From Oscillospiraceae bacterium (GTDB taxonomy: Bacteria > Bacillota > Clostridia > Oscillospirales > Ruminococcaceae), in the NCBI GenBank assembly GCA_025757985.1, contig CP107210.1, forward strand, positions 1,178,001 through 1,242,000: a stretch of DNA of 64,000 nt, read 5' to 3'. The position numbers and the translations under genes are program-made. The notes under the pieces were generated by a model that saw nothing but the letters and a program-made list of their open reading frames with translations, was not told the origin of the DNA and made no database searches. Below are positions 24,702-31,922 of the stretch, one piece after another (the first letter of the stretch is position 1; each line of letters starts with the position of its first letter).

Positions 24702-25664
24702 ATGAATTCTGTTTTGCAGCGTGTTTACGAGATCGGCATTATCCCGGTCATTGCCTTCAACAGCGTGGATGAGGCCCTGCCCCTGTGCAAGGCCCTGATG
24801 GACGGCGGCCTGCCGGCCGCGGAGGTCACCTTCCGCACCGCCTGCGCCGAGGATTGCATCAAGAAGATCCATGAGGAGCTGCCCGAAATGCTGCTGGGCG
24901 CCGGCACTGTCCTGACCGTTGATCAGGCTGACCGCGCTATGGCTGCCGGTGCTTCCTTCATCGTTGCCCCCGGCTTTGACCCCGAGGTTTGCCAGCATGT
25001 CATCGACAAGGGCGGCATCATGATGCCCGGCACCGCCACCGCCGGCGAGATGCAGCAGGCTATGAACATGGGCTGCGAGTGCGTTAAGTTCTTCCCTGCC
25101 GAGGCCAACGGCGGCGTGGACAAGCTGAAGAACATCGGCGCTGCCCTCAAGACCTGCAAGTGGATGTGCACCGGCGGTGTCAACGCCAAGAACGTCAACA
25201 ACTATCTCGGCTACAACCAGATCATCGCCGTCGGCGGCACCTGGATGTGCAAGAGCGACAAGATCAAGGCCGGTGCCTGGGACGAGATCGCCGCAATGAG
25301 CCGCGAGGCCGTTGATGTCATGCTGGGCCTTGAGCTGGGCCACATCGGCATCAACTGCGAGAACGAGGCCGAGGCCGCCAAGACCGCCGAGACCATCGCC
25401 AGCCTGCTGAGCATGGCTGTCAAGCCCGGCAACTCCAGCATCTTCGTGGGCAAGAAGGAATTCGAGATCATGAAGAAGCCGGGCCGCGGCACCAATGGCC
25501 ACATTGCTATCCTGACCAACAATGTTGACCGCGCTATCTATCACCTCGGCCAGCGCGGTGTCAAGTTCGACATGGACAGCAAAAATGTCAAGGACGGCAA
25601 GACCGTTGCCATCTACTTTGCTGACGAGATCGCAGGCTTTGCCTTCCATCTGGTCCAGCGCTGA
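24702..25664 (+). CDS. eda: KDPG/KHG aldolase with an extra C-terminal VOC-like domain
   Basis: 320 aa; typical Eda is about 205-215. Residues 1-210 are the class I aldolase: IPVIAFNSVDEALPLCKAL, AEVTFRT (Glu), LGAGTVLTVDQA, APGFDP, and the Schiff-base Lys in CECVKFFPAE, then TGGVNAKNVNNYL. Residues 211-320 start GLELGHIGINCENEAEAAK and contain NGHIAILTNNVDRAIYHLGQRG, a pattern resembling glyoxalase/VOC repeats. The enzyme splits KDPG to pyruvate and glyceraldehyde-3-phosphate, or 4-hydroxy-2-oxoglutarate. AGGAGAA precedes the start. Codons are strongly optimised (GCC, GTT, AAG, GAG), unlike most neighbours, suggesting high expression. Confidence 0.92.
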   Translation: MNSVLQRVYEIGIIPVIAFNSVDEALPLCKALMDGGLPAAEVTFRTACAEDCIKKIHEELPEMLLGAGTVLTVDQADRAMAAGASFIVAPGFDPEVCQHVIDKGGIMMPGTATAGEMQQAMNMGCECVKFFPAEANGGVDKLKNIGAALKTCKWMCTGGVNAKNVNNYLGYNQIIAVGGTWMCKSDKIKAGAWDEIAAMSREAVDVMLGLELGHIGINCENEAEAAKTAETIASLLSMAVKPGNSSIFVGKKEFEIMKKPGRGTNGHIAILTNNVDRAIYHLGQRGVKFDMDSKNVKDGKTVAIYFADEIAGFAFHLVQR

Positions 25665-25755
25665 TTTGGCGTAATCCCAATGTAAATCCAGGGGGCGGCG
25701 GCCTCGATGCCCCGCTCCCCTATCTTAAAAAATATTGAATTAAAAGGAGTTCACC

Positions 25756-26781
25756 ATGAAAGTCGTTACTTTTGGCGAATTGATGATCCGTCTGCAGCCG
25801 TTCAACTATGAGCGCTTCGTTCAGGCCAACAATCTGGAGTTCACCTTCGGCGGCGGCGAGGCCAATGTTGCTGTTTCTCTGGCCAACTACGGCATCGATG
25901 CAGCCTTCGTTACCAAGCTGCCCGCTCATGCCATCGGTCAGGCCGCTGTGAACAGCCTGCGCCGCTACGGCGTTGACACCAGCAAGATCACCCGCGGCGG
26001 CGATCGCGTTGGCATCTACTTCAACGAGAAGGGCGCTTCTCAGCGTGGTTCCGTCTGCATCTATGACCGCGCCAACTCCGCCATTCAGCTGGCTTCCACC
26101 GCTGACTTCGACTGGGATGCCATCTTCGAGGGCGTGGACTGGTTCCACTTCACCGGCATCACCCCGGCTCTGGGCGAGAATGTTGTTGAGATCTGCCGCG
26201 AGGCCTGCAAGGCTGCTAAGGCTCATGGCGTCAAGATCAGCTGCGACCTGAACTACCGCGGCAAGCTGTGGACCCGTGAGCAGGCCCGCGCTGCCATGAC
26301 CGACCTGTGCCAGTATGTCGATGTCTGCATCTCCAACGAGGAGGATGCCAAGGACGTTTTCGGCATCGAGGCCGAGGCTACCGACATCTACGCCGGCGAG
26401 ATCAACCGCGAGGGCTACAAGAGTGTTGCCAAGCAGCTGGCTGACAAGTTCGGCTTTGAGAAGGTCGCTATCACCCTGCGTGAGAGCCACTCTGCCTTCG
26501 ACAACGGCTGGAGCGCCATGCTGTACGATGTTGCCTCCAATGAGTACTGCTTCTCCAAGAAGTACGACCTGCACATCATCGACCGCGTTGGCGGCGGTGA
26601 CTCCTTCGGCGGCGGCCTGATCTATGCCCTGCTGAACGGCAAGTCCACGCAGGACGCTGTTGAGTTCGCTGTTGCTGCTTCTGCCCTGAAGCACTCCATC
26701 GAGGGCGACTACAACATGGTCACTGTCTCCGAGGTCGAGAAGCTGGCCGGCGGCGACGGTTCCGGCCGTATCCAGCGCTAA
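25756..26781 (+). CDS. kdgK: 2-keto-3-deoxygluconate kinase, PfkB family
   Basis: 341 aa. PfkB features: FGELMIRLQP at the N-terminus, TFGGGEANVAVSLANYG (substrate glycine motif, about residue 31), SCDLNYRGKLW, CISNEEDAKDVFG, and the ATP/catalytic motif VGGGDSFGGGLIYALL near 287 with the catalytic Asp. It phosphorylates KDG to KDPG, the substrate of the preceding aldolase, completing uronic-acid or gluconate breakdown. AAAAGGAG lies upstream. Codon use is as biased as in the aldolase. It ends before a strong terminator. Confidence 0.92.
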   Translation: MKVVTFGELMIRLQPFNYERFVQANNLEFTFGGGEANVAVSLANYGIDAAFVTKLPAHAIGQAAVNSLRRYGVDTSKITRGGDRVGIYFNEKGASQRGSVCIYDRANSAIQLASTADFDWDAIFEGVDWFHFTGITPALGENVVEICREACKAAKAHGVKISCDLNYRGKLWTREQARAAMTDLCQYVDVCISNEEDAKDVFGIEAEATDIYAGEINREGYKSVAKQLADKFGFEKVAITLRESHSAFDNGWSAMLYDVASNEYCFSKKYDLHIIDRVGGGDSFGGGLIYALLNGKSTQDAVEFAVAASALKHSIEGDYNMVTVSEVEKLAGGDGSGRIQR

Positions 26782-26819
26782 GTTAGACTTTTCCCACTAA
26801 ATCTGTTTGCATCATAGCA

Positions 26820-26856
26820 AAAGCCCCGCAGGCACAATGCCTGCGGGGCTTTTGCC
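26820..26856 (+). terminator. Terminator of the eda-kdgK operon
   Basis: AAAAGCCCCGCAGGCA and TGCCTGCGGGGCTTTT pair as a long stem around a three-base loop, with the T-rich arm at the end. Confidence 0.9.
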
Positions 26857-26893
26857 GTTCCCGCCTGCCCGGCGGGACATTTTTTTGCTTTGA

Positions 26894-26926
26894 TTGTCAA
26901 CCGTAACACTGCAAAGGCGTTGACAT
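26894..26926 (+). promoter_or_regulatory. BirA operator upstream of birA-bioY
   Basis: TTGTCAACC (26894-26902), exactly 15 bp, then CGTTGACAT (26918-26926). This matches the known BirA operator plan WTGTNAACC-N15-GGTTNACAW apart from one mismatch. The right arm overlaps the -35 box of the birA promoter. Confidence 0.75.
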
Positions 26927-26949
26927 TTCGGCCTGCGGCGCGGTATACT
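26920..26949 (+). promoter_or_regulatory. birA promoter
   Basis: TTGACA (26920-26925) and TATACT (26944-26949), spacer 18 bp. The -35 is part of the BirA operator arm, so bound BirA-biotinoyl-AMP would block polymerase. Confidence 0.75.
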
Positions 26950-26982
26950 GGCCTACAGTCGGGCTTACAGGGGGGTGTGGAT

Positions 26983-27963
26983 ATGGTCAAGCAGCAGGTG
27001 CTGGCGGCGCTGGACGCGGCGCGCGGGCGGTATATCTCCGGGCAGGAGTTGGCCGCGCAGCTGGGCGTCAGCCGCACAGCGGTGTGGAAGGCTGTGGCTG
27101 CTCTGCGCAGTGACGGAATCCCCATTGAGGCTGTGACGAACCGCGGCTACGCCCTTGCCGCAGACGCTGATGTGCTGAACGCCGCCGCCGTGGCGGCCCT
27201 GCTTGCGCCGGAACCCCTGCACGCGCTGCAGATCGAGGTCGTGGATCGGCTGCCCGGTACGAATGCCGCCCTGCGCGCCCGTGCCGATGCCGGTGCGCCC
27301 GAGGGACTGGTGCTGATCGCACAGGCACAGTCTGCCGGGCGAGGGCGCGGCGGGCACAGCTTCTATTCCCCGCCGGGCGGCCTGTATATGAGCATCCTGC
27401 TGCGCCCGGAGATCGGTGCCCGGCAGGCTGTGGGCCTGACCGCCATGGCGGCAGTGGCTGCCGCCCGCGCGGCTGAAAAGCTCTGCGGGGCACCGATCCG
27501 CATCAAGTGGGTCAACGACCTTTGGAAGAACGGGCGCAAGGTATGCGGCATCCTGACCGAGGCCGCGCTCGATCTGGAGTCCGGTATGCTGGACTATGCG
27601 GTGCTGGGGCTGGGCTTTAATGTGGTGGCACCGGCCGAAGGCTGGCCTGCGGAGCTGCAGAGCGTGGCGGGGGCGCTGTTTGACGGCGACCCGGCGCCCG
27701 GTGCCCGGGCAGCGCTGGCAGCGGCGTTTCTGAACGAGTTCTGGCCGCTGTACCGCACCGGCCCGCGCAGCGGGTATCTGGACGAATACCGCAGCCGTCT
27801 GGCGCTGGCGGGCCACCGTGTTCTGGTCACGCCGCGCAGCGGCACACCGCGCCCCGCCGCCGTGCTGGGCATTGATGATGAATGCAGGCTTGTCGTGCGC
27901 TATGACGGTGAAAGCCGTCCTGCTTCCCTGACCAGCGGCGAGGCCGGCGTTCGATTGCTGTAA
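26983..27963 (+). CDS. birA: Bifunctional biotin-protein ligase / biotin operon repressor
   Basis: 326 aa from the ATG at 26983 (GGGGGGTG upstream). Residues 1-60 are the HTH_11 domain (KQQVLAALDAARGRYISGQELA, LGVSRTAVWKAVAALRSDG), which marks the regulatory class of BirA. The ligase follows: GRGRGGHSFYSPPGGLYMSILLRP with the biotinyl-AMP loop, KWVNDLW, and KVCGILTEA; a C-terminal SH3-like domain ends the protein. It attaches biotin to carboxylase carrier domains and represses biotin genes. The operator just upstream implies autoregulation. Confidence 0.95.
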   Translation: MVKQQVLAALDAARGRYISGQELAAQLGVSRTAVWKAVAALRSDGIPIEAVTNRGYALAADADVLNAAAVAALLAPEPLHALQIEVVDRLPGTNAALRARADAGAPEGLVLIAQAQSAGRGRGGHSFYSPPGGLYMSILLRPEIGARQAVGLTAMAAVAAARAAEKLCGAPIRIKWVNDLWKNGRKVCGILTEAALDLESGMLDYAVLGLGFNVVAPAEGWPAELQSVAGALFDGDPAPGARAALAAAFLNEFWPLYRTGPRSGYLDEYRSRLALAGHRVLVTPRSGTPRPAAVLGIDDECRLVVRYDGESRPASLTSGEAGVRLL

Positions 27964-28058
27964 AACATCGCTGCATTCTGTCAGAAGCCGCTGCGGCGGC
28001 ACCCGGGCAGGATACGGCAATGCTATAAATTACCATTCAACAAGAGGAGTACGAAAGT

Positions 28059-28604
28059 ATGACGAAAACTACTGACAATGTCCGCCGCATGGTGCTGTGT
28101 GCCATGTTCACCGCGCTGGTTGCCGTCTGCAGCCAGATCGCCGTTCCGATGCCCTGGGGCGTACCCATCAATCTGGCACTGTTTGCCGTCTACATGGCGG
28201 GCACGATGCTCGGCCCCGTCTGGGGCACGGCCAGCCAAGTGGTCTTTATTGCGCTGGCGGCCATCGGCGTGCCGGTGCTGGCCAACTTTCAGGGCGGCCC
28301 GTCCGCGATCTTCGGCAAGACCGGCGGCTACGCCATCGGCTACATTCTGACTGCGCTGATCACGGCCCTGCTGGTCCGGGTGCTGGGCCGCAAATTCTGG
28401 GCGCTCTGCGCTGCGATGGTCGTAGGCTGCGCCGCCTGCTACCTGCTGGGCACGATCTGGTTCATGACGCTGACCGGTGCTGACCTTGTGAGCGCTCTGG
28501 GCTGGTGCGTGCTGCCCTACCTGCCCGGCGATGCCGTGAAGATCGTTCTGGCCGCCATGCTGACGATCCAGCTGGATAAGCGGCTGAAGGGCTCGCTGGT
28601 CTGA
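28059..28604 (+). CDS. bioY: Biotin ECF transporter S component
   Basis: 181 aa with six hydrophobic segments. BioY signatures: MVLCAMFTALVAVCSQIAVPMPWGVPINLALFAVYMAG at the start, then GGPSAIFGKTGGYAIGY and LPYLPGDAVKIVLAA near the C-terminus, whose PGD motif contributes to biotin binding. It needs shared energising subunits EcfA, EcfA' and EcfT encoded elsewhere. AGAGGAG lies upstream. It follows birA by 95 bp, so the operator at 26894 probably controls both; no second operator copy was seen before bioY. No biotin synthesis genes are here, which fits biotin uptake. Confidence 0.95.
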   Translation: MTKTTDNVRRMVLCAMFTALVAVCSQIAVPMPWGVPINLALFAVYMAGTMLGPVWGTASQVVFIALAAIGVPVLANFQGGPSAIFGKTGGYAIGYILTALITALLVRVLGRKFWALCAAMVVGCAACYLLGTIWFMTLTGADLVSALGWCVLPYLPGDAVKIVLAAMLTIQLDKRLKGSLV

Positions 28605-28607
28605 GTT

Positions 28608-28662
28608 TGTAGGGGCGGCGTCCTCGACGCCCCGCGGGTCGATGCAAGCATCGACCCCTACA
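28608..28662. repeat. GTAGGGGCGGCG palindromic repeat pair
   Basis: GTAGGGGCGGCGTC/GACGCCCCGC followed by GGGTCGATGCAAGCATCGACCCCTACAG. The second palindrome also occurs at 44166-44193. Confidence 0.8.
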
Positions 28663-28665
28663 GTA

Positions 28666-28822
28666 CCCCAAGGGCTTCCCCCACGGGGGAAGCTGTCACC
28701 GAAGGTGACTGATGAGGGCAGAGCTGACCAGGCTGACCCGTTTACGGGCAACCGTAGCAAGCCCACCCCTCATCCGACCCTGCGGGGCCACCTCCCCCCC
28801 ACGGGGAAGGCAAAGCAACAAG
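28666..28822. repeat. GGCTTCCCCC...GGGGAAGG intergenic element, copy 1
   Basis: Outer arms GGGCTTCCCCCACGGGGGAAGC and CCACGGGGAAGG, with internal CACCGAAGGTGACTGATGAGGGCAGAGCTGACC and CCTCATCCGACCCTGCGGGGCCACC pieces. Related copies are at 30114, 42650 and 61088. Together with the previous repeat it fills the 305-bp gap between bioY and ruvX. Confidence 0.8.
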
Positions 28823-28833
28823 GCAAACAAAAT

Positions 28834-28865
28834 CTCCCGCCCTGCTGGTCAGGGCGGATTTTTTA
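28834..28865 (+). terminator. Terminator upstream of ruvX
   Basis: CCGCCCTG (28837-28844) pairs with CAGGGCGG (28850-28857), followed by ATTTTTTA; a TATAAT for ruvX follows at 28869-28874. Confidence 0.8.
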
Positions 28866-28909
28866 TGCTATAATATCTATATCTGACAAAATGTAAAGGA
28901 GCCCTGCCC

Positions 28910-29368
28910 ATGAAATGGCTTGCCGTTGACTATGGCGATTCCCGCACCGGGCTTGCCGGGTGCGATGCCGGGGAGACGATCACCTCCCCCATCACGCCGC
29001 AGATCGAAGAGAAAAGCATGAACAAGGTTGCCGCCGCTGTGACGGAGGTCTTTGCCGCCCGCGGGGCGGAGGGACTTGTCTGCGGCCTGCCAAAAAACAT
29101 GGACGGCACCGAGGGCAGCCGAGCCAGCAAGAGCCGCCGTTTTGCCCAGCGCCTTGCCAACACGGCGGGCGTGCCCGTTGTGATGTGGGATGAGCGCCGC
29201 ACCACCGTGTCCGCCGCCGCTATTCTGGCCGATAACGATACATTCGGTGCCAAGCGCAAGGAGCGGCTGGACTCGGTCTCCGCTGCCGTCATTCTGGAAA
29301 GCTTTCTGAACTGGCGCGCCCATCACCCCGGCGAGGAACCGCCGGAGCTGGTCCGCCCCGAGCAATAA
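28910..29368 (+). CDS. ruvX: Holliday junction resolvase / pre-16S rRNA nuclease RuvX (YqgF)
   Basis: 152 aa. The RNase H-like fold is visible in WLAVDYGDSRTGLAG (first catalytic Asp at residue 7), LVCGLPKNMDGTEG, the WDERRTTVSAA motif near 95, and the C-terminal RLDSVSAAVILESFL with the last acidic residue. The family is required for 16S rRNA 5' maturation in E. coli, and was proposed as a junction resolvase. It is followed 15 bp later by uppS. In Bacillus it neighbours a DUF1292 gene; here DUF1292 is about 2 kb downstream. Confidence 0.93.
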   Translation: MKWLAVDYGDSRTGLAGCDAGETITSPITPQIEEKSMNKVAAAVTEVFAARGAEGLVCGLPKNMDGTEGSRASKSRRFAQRLANTAGVPVVMWDERRTTVSAAAILADNDTFGAKRKERLDSVSAAVILESFLNWRAHHPGEEPPELVRPEQ

Positions 29369-29383
29369 AAAAGGAGAACTGTT

Positions 29384-30109
29384 ATGCCGAATCCAGTTGA
29401 ACCCCGCTTTCCTACCCATGTAGCCATCATCGTGGACGGTAACCGCCGCTGGGCCAAGCAGCGCCTGCTGCCCGTCAGCATGGGCCATAAAGCCGGCTTT
29501 GACCGCCTGCGTGAGATCACCCGCTATGCCGTCGGTGACCGCGGCGTCTTTGTGCTTTCGCTCTATGTTTTCTCCACCGAGAATTTCAGCCGCGATGCCA
29601 AGGAAGTCGGCTATCTGATGGACCTGTTTGCCAACAACTTCCGCACCATTGCCGATGAGATGAACGAGCGCGGCTGCAAGGTGCTGTTCAGCGGCCGCCG
29701 CGAGGGGCTGCAGCAGCGCGTGCTGGATGCCATGGATTATATGATGGATCTGACGAAGGACAACGAAAAGGGTATCGTCAACTTCTGCCTGAACTACGGC
29801 AGCCATGCCGAGCTGACCGATGCCACCCGCGCAATCGCAGCTGAGGTCAAGGCCGGTGCGCTGCAGCCCGAGGAGATCGATGAAAAAACCATCGAGAAGC
29901 ATCTCTACCGCGACCTGCCCCCGGTGGATCTGATGATCCGCACCAGCGGCGAGGAGCGGCTGTCCAACTTCCTGCTGTGGCAGTGCGCCTATGCGGAGTT
30001 CTACTTTACCGATACCCTTTTCCCCGATTTTACCAAGGAGTGCTTTGACAAGGCACTGGCTGAGTATGCCCGCCGCGACAGACGCATGGGCGGAAACACA
30101 AAGAAATAA
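29384..30109 (+). CDS. uppS: Isoprenyl transferase (undecaprenyl diphosphate synthase)
   Basis: 241 aa. Family signatures: HVAIIVDGNRRWAKQR (residues 11-26; catalytic Asp, with DGNRRWA where DGNGRWA is commonest), GHKAGFDRLREI, LYVFSTENFSR, and the substrate motif DLMIRTSGEERLSNFLLWQ near 190, followed by the FTDTLFPDF segment. It condenses isopentenyl diphosphates onto farnesyl diphosphate to form the C55 lipid carrier of peptidoglycan and polysaccharide synthesis. AAAAAGGAG precedes it. Confidence 0.95.
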   Translation: MPNPVEPRFPTHVAIIVDGNRRWAKQRLLPVSMGHKAGFDRLREITRYAVGDRGVFVLSLYVFSTENFSRDAKEVGYLMDLFANNFRTIADEMNERGCKVLFSGRREGLQQRVLDAMDYMMDLTKDNEKGIVNFCLNYGSHAELTDATRAIAAEVKAGALQPEEIDEKTIEKHLYRDLPPVDLMIRTSGEERLSNFLLWQCAYAEFYFTDTLFPDFTKECFDKALAEYARRDRRMGGNTKK

Positions 30110-30113
30110 ACCT

Positions 30114-30322
30114 CAAAAGCCTTCCCCTTCTTGGGGGAAGGTGGCCGAGGCCGGATGAGGGGGCGGGTTTGCTACGGTTGCCCGTAAACGGGTCAGCTTG
30201 GTCAGCTCTGCCCTCATCAGTCACCTTCGGTGACAGCTTCAGTCTCCGCGCTAAGAGCCGCCTTCGGCGGTTGCGCTCCGACACGCGCCTGCGGGCGCAG
30301 CCCCTCGGGGGAAGCCTTTGAA
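30114..30322. repeat. Long GGGGAAGG/CTTCCCC intergenic element with extra 75-bp module
   Basis: It starts AAAGCCTTCCCC, has the GGTCAGCTCTGCCCTCATCAGTCACC segment shared (inverted) with 28666-28822, and then a module (30238-30316) beginning CAGTCTCCGCGCTAAGAGCC and ending CGCAGCCCCTCGGGG. That module is almost identical to 61215-61287. It ends with GGGGGAAGCCTTT. Confidence 0.85.
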
Positions 30323-30339
30323 AATAGCATAATAGACAA

Positions 30340-30392
30340 CCCGCCCCCGCAAAGTTTGGCAGTTCTGCCAACGCTCTGCGGGGGCGGGTTTG
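30340..30392. terminator. Bidirectional terminator between uppS and the cyclophilin gene
   Basis: ACCCGCCCCCGCA and TGCGGGGGCGGGT form a 13-bp stem enclosing a smaller TTGGCAG/CTGCCAA hairpin. Confidence 0.75.
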
Positions 30393-30407
30393 CATATACT
30401 GTTGGTA

Positions 30408-31184
30408 TCAGCCTACCGTATCAAGGCCGTTGTCCGCCTCGGCTGTGTAGGTCGTGATCGTTACATGGTTGATTGTGATAGCGGCTTCCTCGGTGGGGCG
30501 GAAGGTGTCGTTTCCGTCATCATCCTTCACCGTGTCAACGCAGGCCATCGCGTCCACGACCTCCATGCCCGCATATACCTGACCGAACACCGTGTCGGTG
30601 TTGTCTAGGTACGGTAAGCCGCCCACGGCAGCGTAGGCCGCGACCTGCGCGTCGGTGTAGCCGTTGGCAGTCAGCTCGGCCTGCAGATCGCTGCTGCTCA
30701 CACTGTCCGGCAGGGCGGTCACGAAATAAAACTGACTGTTGCCGCCGGTCGCATCGCCGCCCGCCGCAAACGCAGCGCAGAGCGCCCCGGCGTAGTGCTT
30801 GAGGCCCGCGTCAGCCTCCAGCGGGTAGGGGTTGTTACTCCAGATCGTGGAGCCGCCCGTACCGGTGCCGGTCGCATCGCCACCCTGCACGGCAAAGCCG
30901 TACTCGCTGCGCCAGATCGTCGTGTTATCGTAATATCCGCTGCGGGCCAGCCCCACAAAGTTGTAAACGGCCATCGGTGCGGCATCAGGGTAAAGCACGG
31001 CGCGCACCTCGCCCAGAGAGGTATCAAAAATGGCGATGATATCGCCGCTGCCGGGCGCGGTGAATTGCCGCTCACTGCTGACGAAATCAGCCGGACGGGT
31101 GGGTGGGGTCTTTTTTTCGCCGCTGCTGCAGGCACACAGCAGGGCCAGCGCCAGCGCGGGCATCAGACAGAGTTTTTTGTGCAT
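30408..31184 (-). CDS. Cyclophilin-type peptidyl-prolyl cis-trans isomerase lipoprotein
   Basis: 258 aa from the ATG at 31184 with ACGGAGG upstream; longer in-frame starts lack a ribosome binding site and would add 43 unlikely residues. The first 18 residues form a signal peptide ending in the lipobox LCAC, so the protein is lipid-anchored outside the membrane. The cyclophilin domain begins about residue 50 (FDTSLGEVRAVLYPDAAP, NFVGLARSGYYDNTTIWR, GGDATGTGTGG, SQFYFVTA, VFGQVYAGMEVVDAM). It assists folding of exported proteins. A small insert (residues 170-190) is specific to this homologue. Confidence 0.92.
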   Translation of the reverse strand: MHKKLCLMPALALALLCACSSGEKKTPPTRPADFVSSERQFTAPGSGDIIAIFDTSLGEVRAVLYPDAAPMAVYNFVGLARSGYYDNTTIWRSEYGFAVQGGDATGTGTGGSTIWSNNPYPLEADAGLKHYAGALCAAFAAGGDATGGNSQFYFVTALPDSVSSSDLQAELTANGYTDAQVAAYAAVGGLPYLDNTDTVFGQVYAGMEVVDAMACVDTVKDDDGNDTFRPTEEAAITINHVTITTYTAEADNGLDTVG

Positions 31185-31249
31185 GGCGGCAACCTCCGTA
31201 AAAATCCAATTAAAGCTATTATACCACAGAACTTCCCGCTTGAACACCC

Positions 31250-31278
31250 TTGACGTTTGAAGAAAAAAAGGGTACACT
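31250..31278 (+). promoter_or_regulatory. Promoter of the DUF1292 gene
   Basis: TTGACG (31250-31255), 17-bp spacer, TACACT (31273-31278), 38 bp before the start. Confidence 0.65.
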
Positions 31279-31315
31279 ATAAGCATCAAATACGAACGAC
31301 CACAGGAGGTCACTT

Positions 31316-31642
31316 ATGTCTGACGAACTGAGCCCGGAAATGCTGGAAGAAGCTGCCCCCGATCTGCTGACGCTGGAGGATGAGGACGGCAAGGAGGTCA
31401 CCTTTGAGGTGATCGACGCTACCGAGGTCAACGGCACCCGTTATCTGGCTGTTATCCCCTATCAGGAGGATCCCGAGAGCCTGCAGGAGGATGCTGAGCT
31501 GATCCTGATGCGCATCGGCACCGATGATGAGGGCGAGTATATGGACATCGTGGACGATGATGAGGAACTGATCACCGTCGGCAAGGTGTTCGAGGAGCGC
31601 CTGCGCGCTATGTACGATATCGACGATTCTGAATTGCAGTAA
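31316..31642 (+). CDS. DUF1292 domain protein (YrzB-like)
   Basis: 108 aa and very acidic. The core LLTLEDEDGKEVTFEVIDATEVNGTRYLAVIPY and the later EGEYMDIVDDDEELITVGKVFEERL match the DUF1292 family, found next to alaS, yrzL and ruvX in Bacillus. The function is not established. ACAGGAGG gives a strong ribosome binding site. It has its own promoter and a small terminator directly after the stop, and the 6S-like RNA follows. Confidence 0.88.
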   Translation: MSDELSPEMLEEAAPDLLTLEDEDGKEVTFEVIDATEVNGTRYLAVIPYQEDPESLQEDAELILMRIGTDDEGEYMDIVDDDEELITVGKVFEERLRAMYDIDDSELQ

Positions 31643-31662
31643 AAGGCCGAACGGCTTTTTCA
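31641..31662 (+). terminator. Short terminator after the DUF1292 gene
   Basis: AAAAGGCCG, loop AA, CGGCTTTTT; nine pairs including one G-T. Confidence 0.6.
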
Positions 31663-31850
31663 CCCTGCGCGGTTCGATTTGTTGCGGCCTTATAGAATCC
31701 TACTAATCAAATTTTGGGAACCCGGGTCGAGGACCGGATTGCAGACCTCCCGCTTCGGCGGAAGAAGGGAGCATGAACGCTCTTGTAGGGTACCCACCTG
31801 CCTGTACCGGTAGGTTTTGATTGGTTGCAGACGGCTGTGCGGGGTTTTTA
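31660..31850 (+). ncRNA. ssrS: Probable 6S RNA (RNA polymerase regulator)
   Basis: A 190-nt gene-free, structured segment. The ends pair: CCCTGCGC (31663-31670) with GTGCGGGG (31837-31844), and then CTAATCAAA (31703-31711) with TTTGATTGG (31816-31824). Between them are hairpins CTCCC...GGGAG enclosing CCGC/GCGG, GAGC/GCTC, and CCTGCC/GGTAGG preceded by GTACCCA. A long rod with an internal open region and a small hairpin starting CACCT on the 3' side resembles the 6S plan of E. coli. 6S RNA traps housekeeping RNA polymerase by imitating an open promoter. Exact ends are inferred from pairing; an unrelated structured RNA is the main alternative. Confidence 0.65.
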
Positions 31851-31857
31851 CAGAACT

Positions 31858-31888
31858 ATCCCGGGCAGGACTTCCTGTCCGGGTTTTT
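31858..31888 (+). terminator. Terminator after the 6S-like RNA
   Basis: CCCGGGCAGG, loop ACTT, CCTGTCCGGG, then TTTTTGA; ten continuous pairs with one G-T. Confidence 0.85.
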
Positions 31889-31922
31889 GAGTTATGTTTT
31901 TTGAGGAAAGGGGTGCTTGGCC

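Noticed and set aside
23646..25649. 667-codon frame joining IclR to antisense of the aldolase
   Set aside because: Only the last 253 codons are IclR with its own AGG-rich ribosome binding site; the first part is antisense to eda and crosses the divergent promoters.
25720..26694. 324-codon frame antisense to kdgK
   Set aside because: By-product of the kdgK codon bias; low-complexity translation and no start signal.
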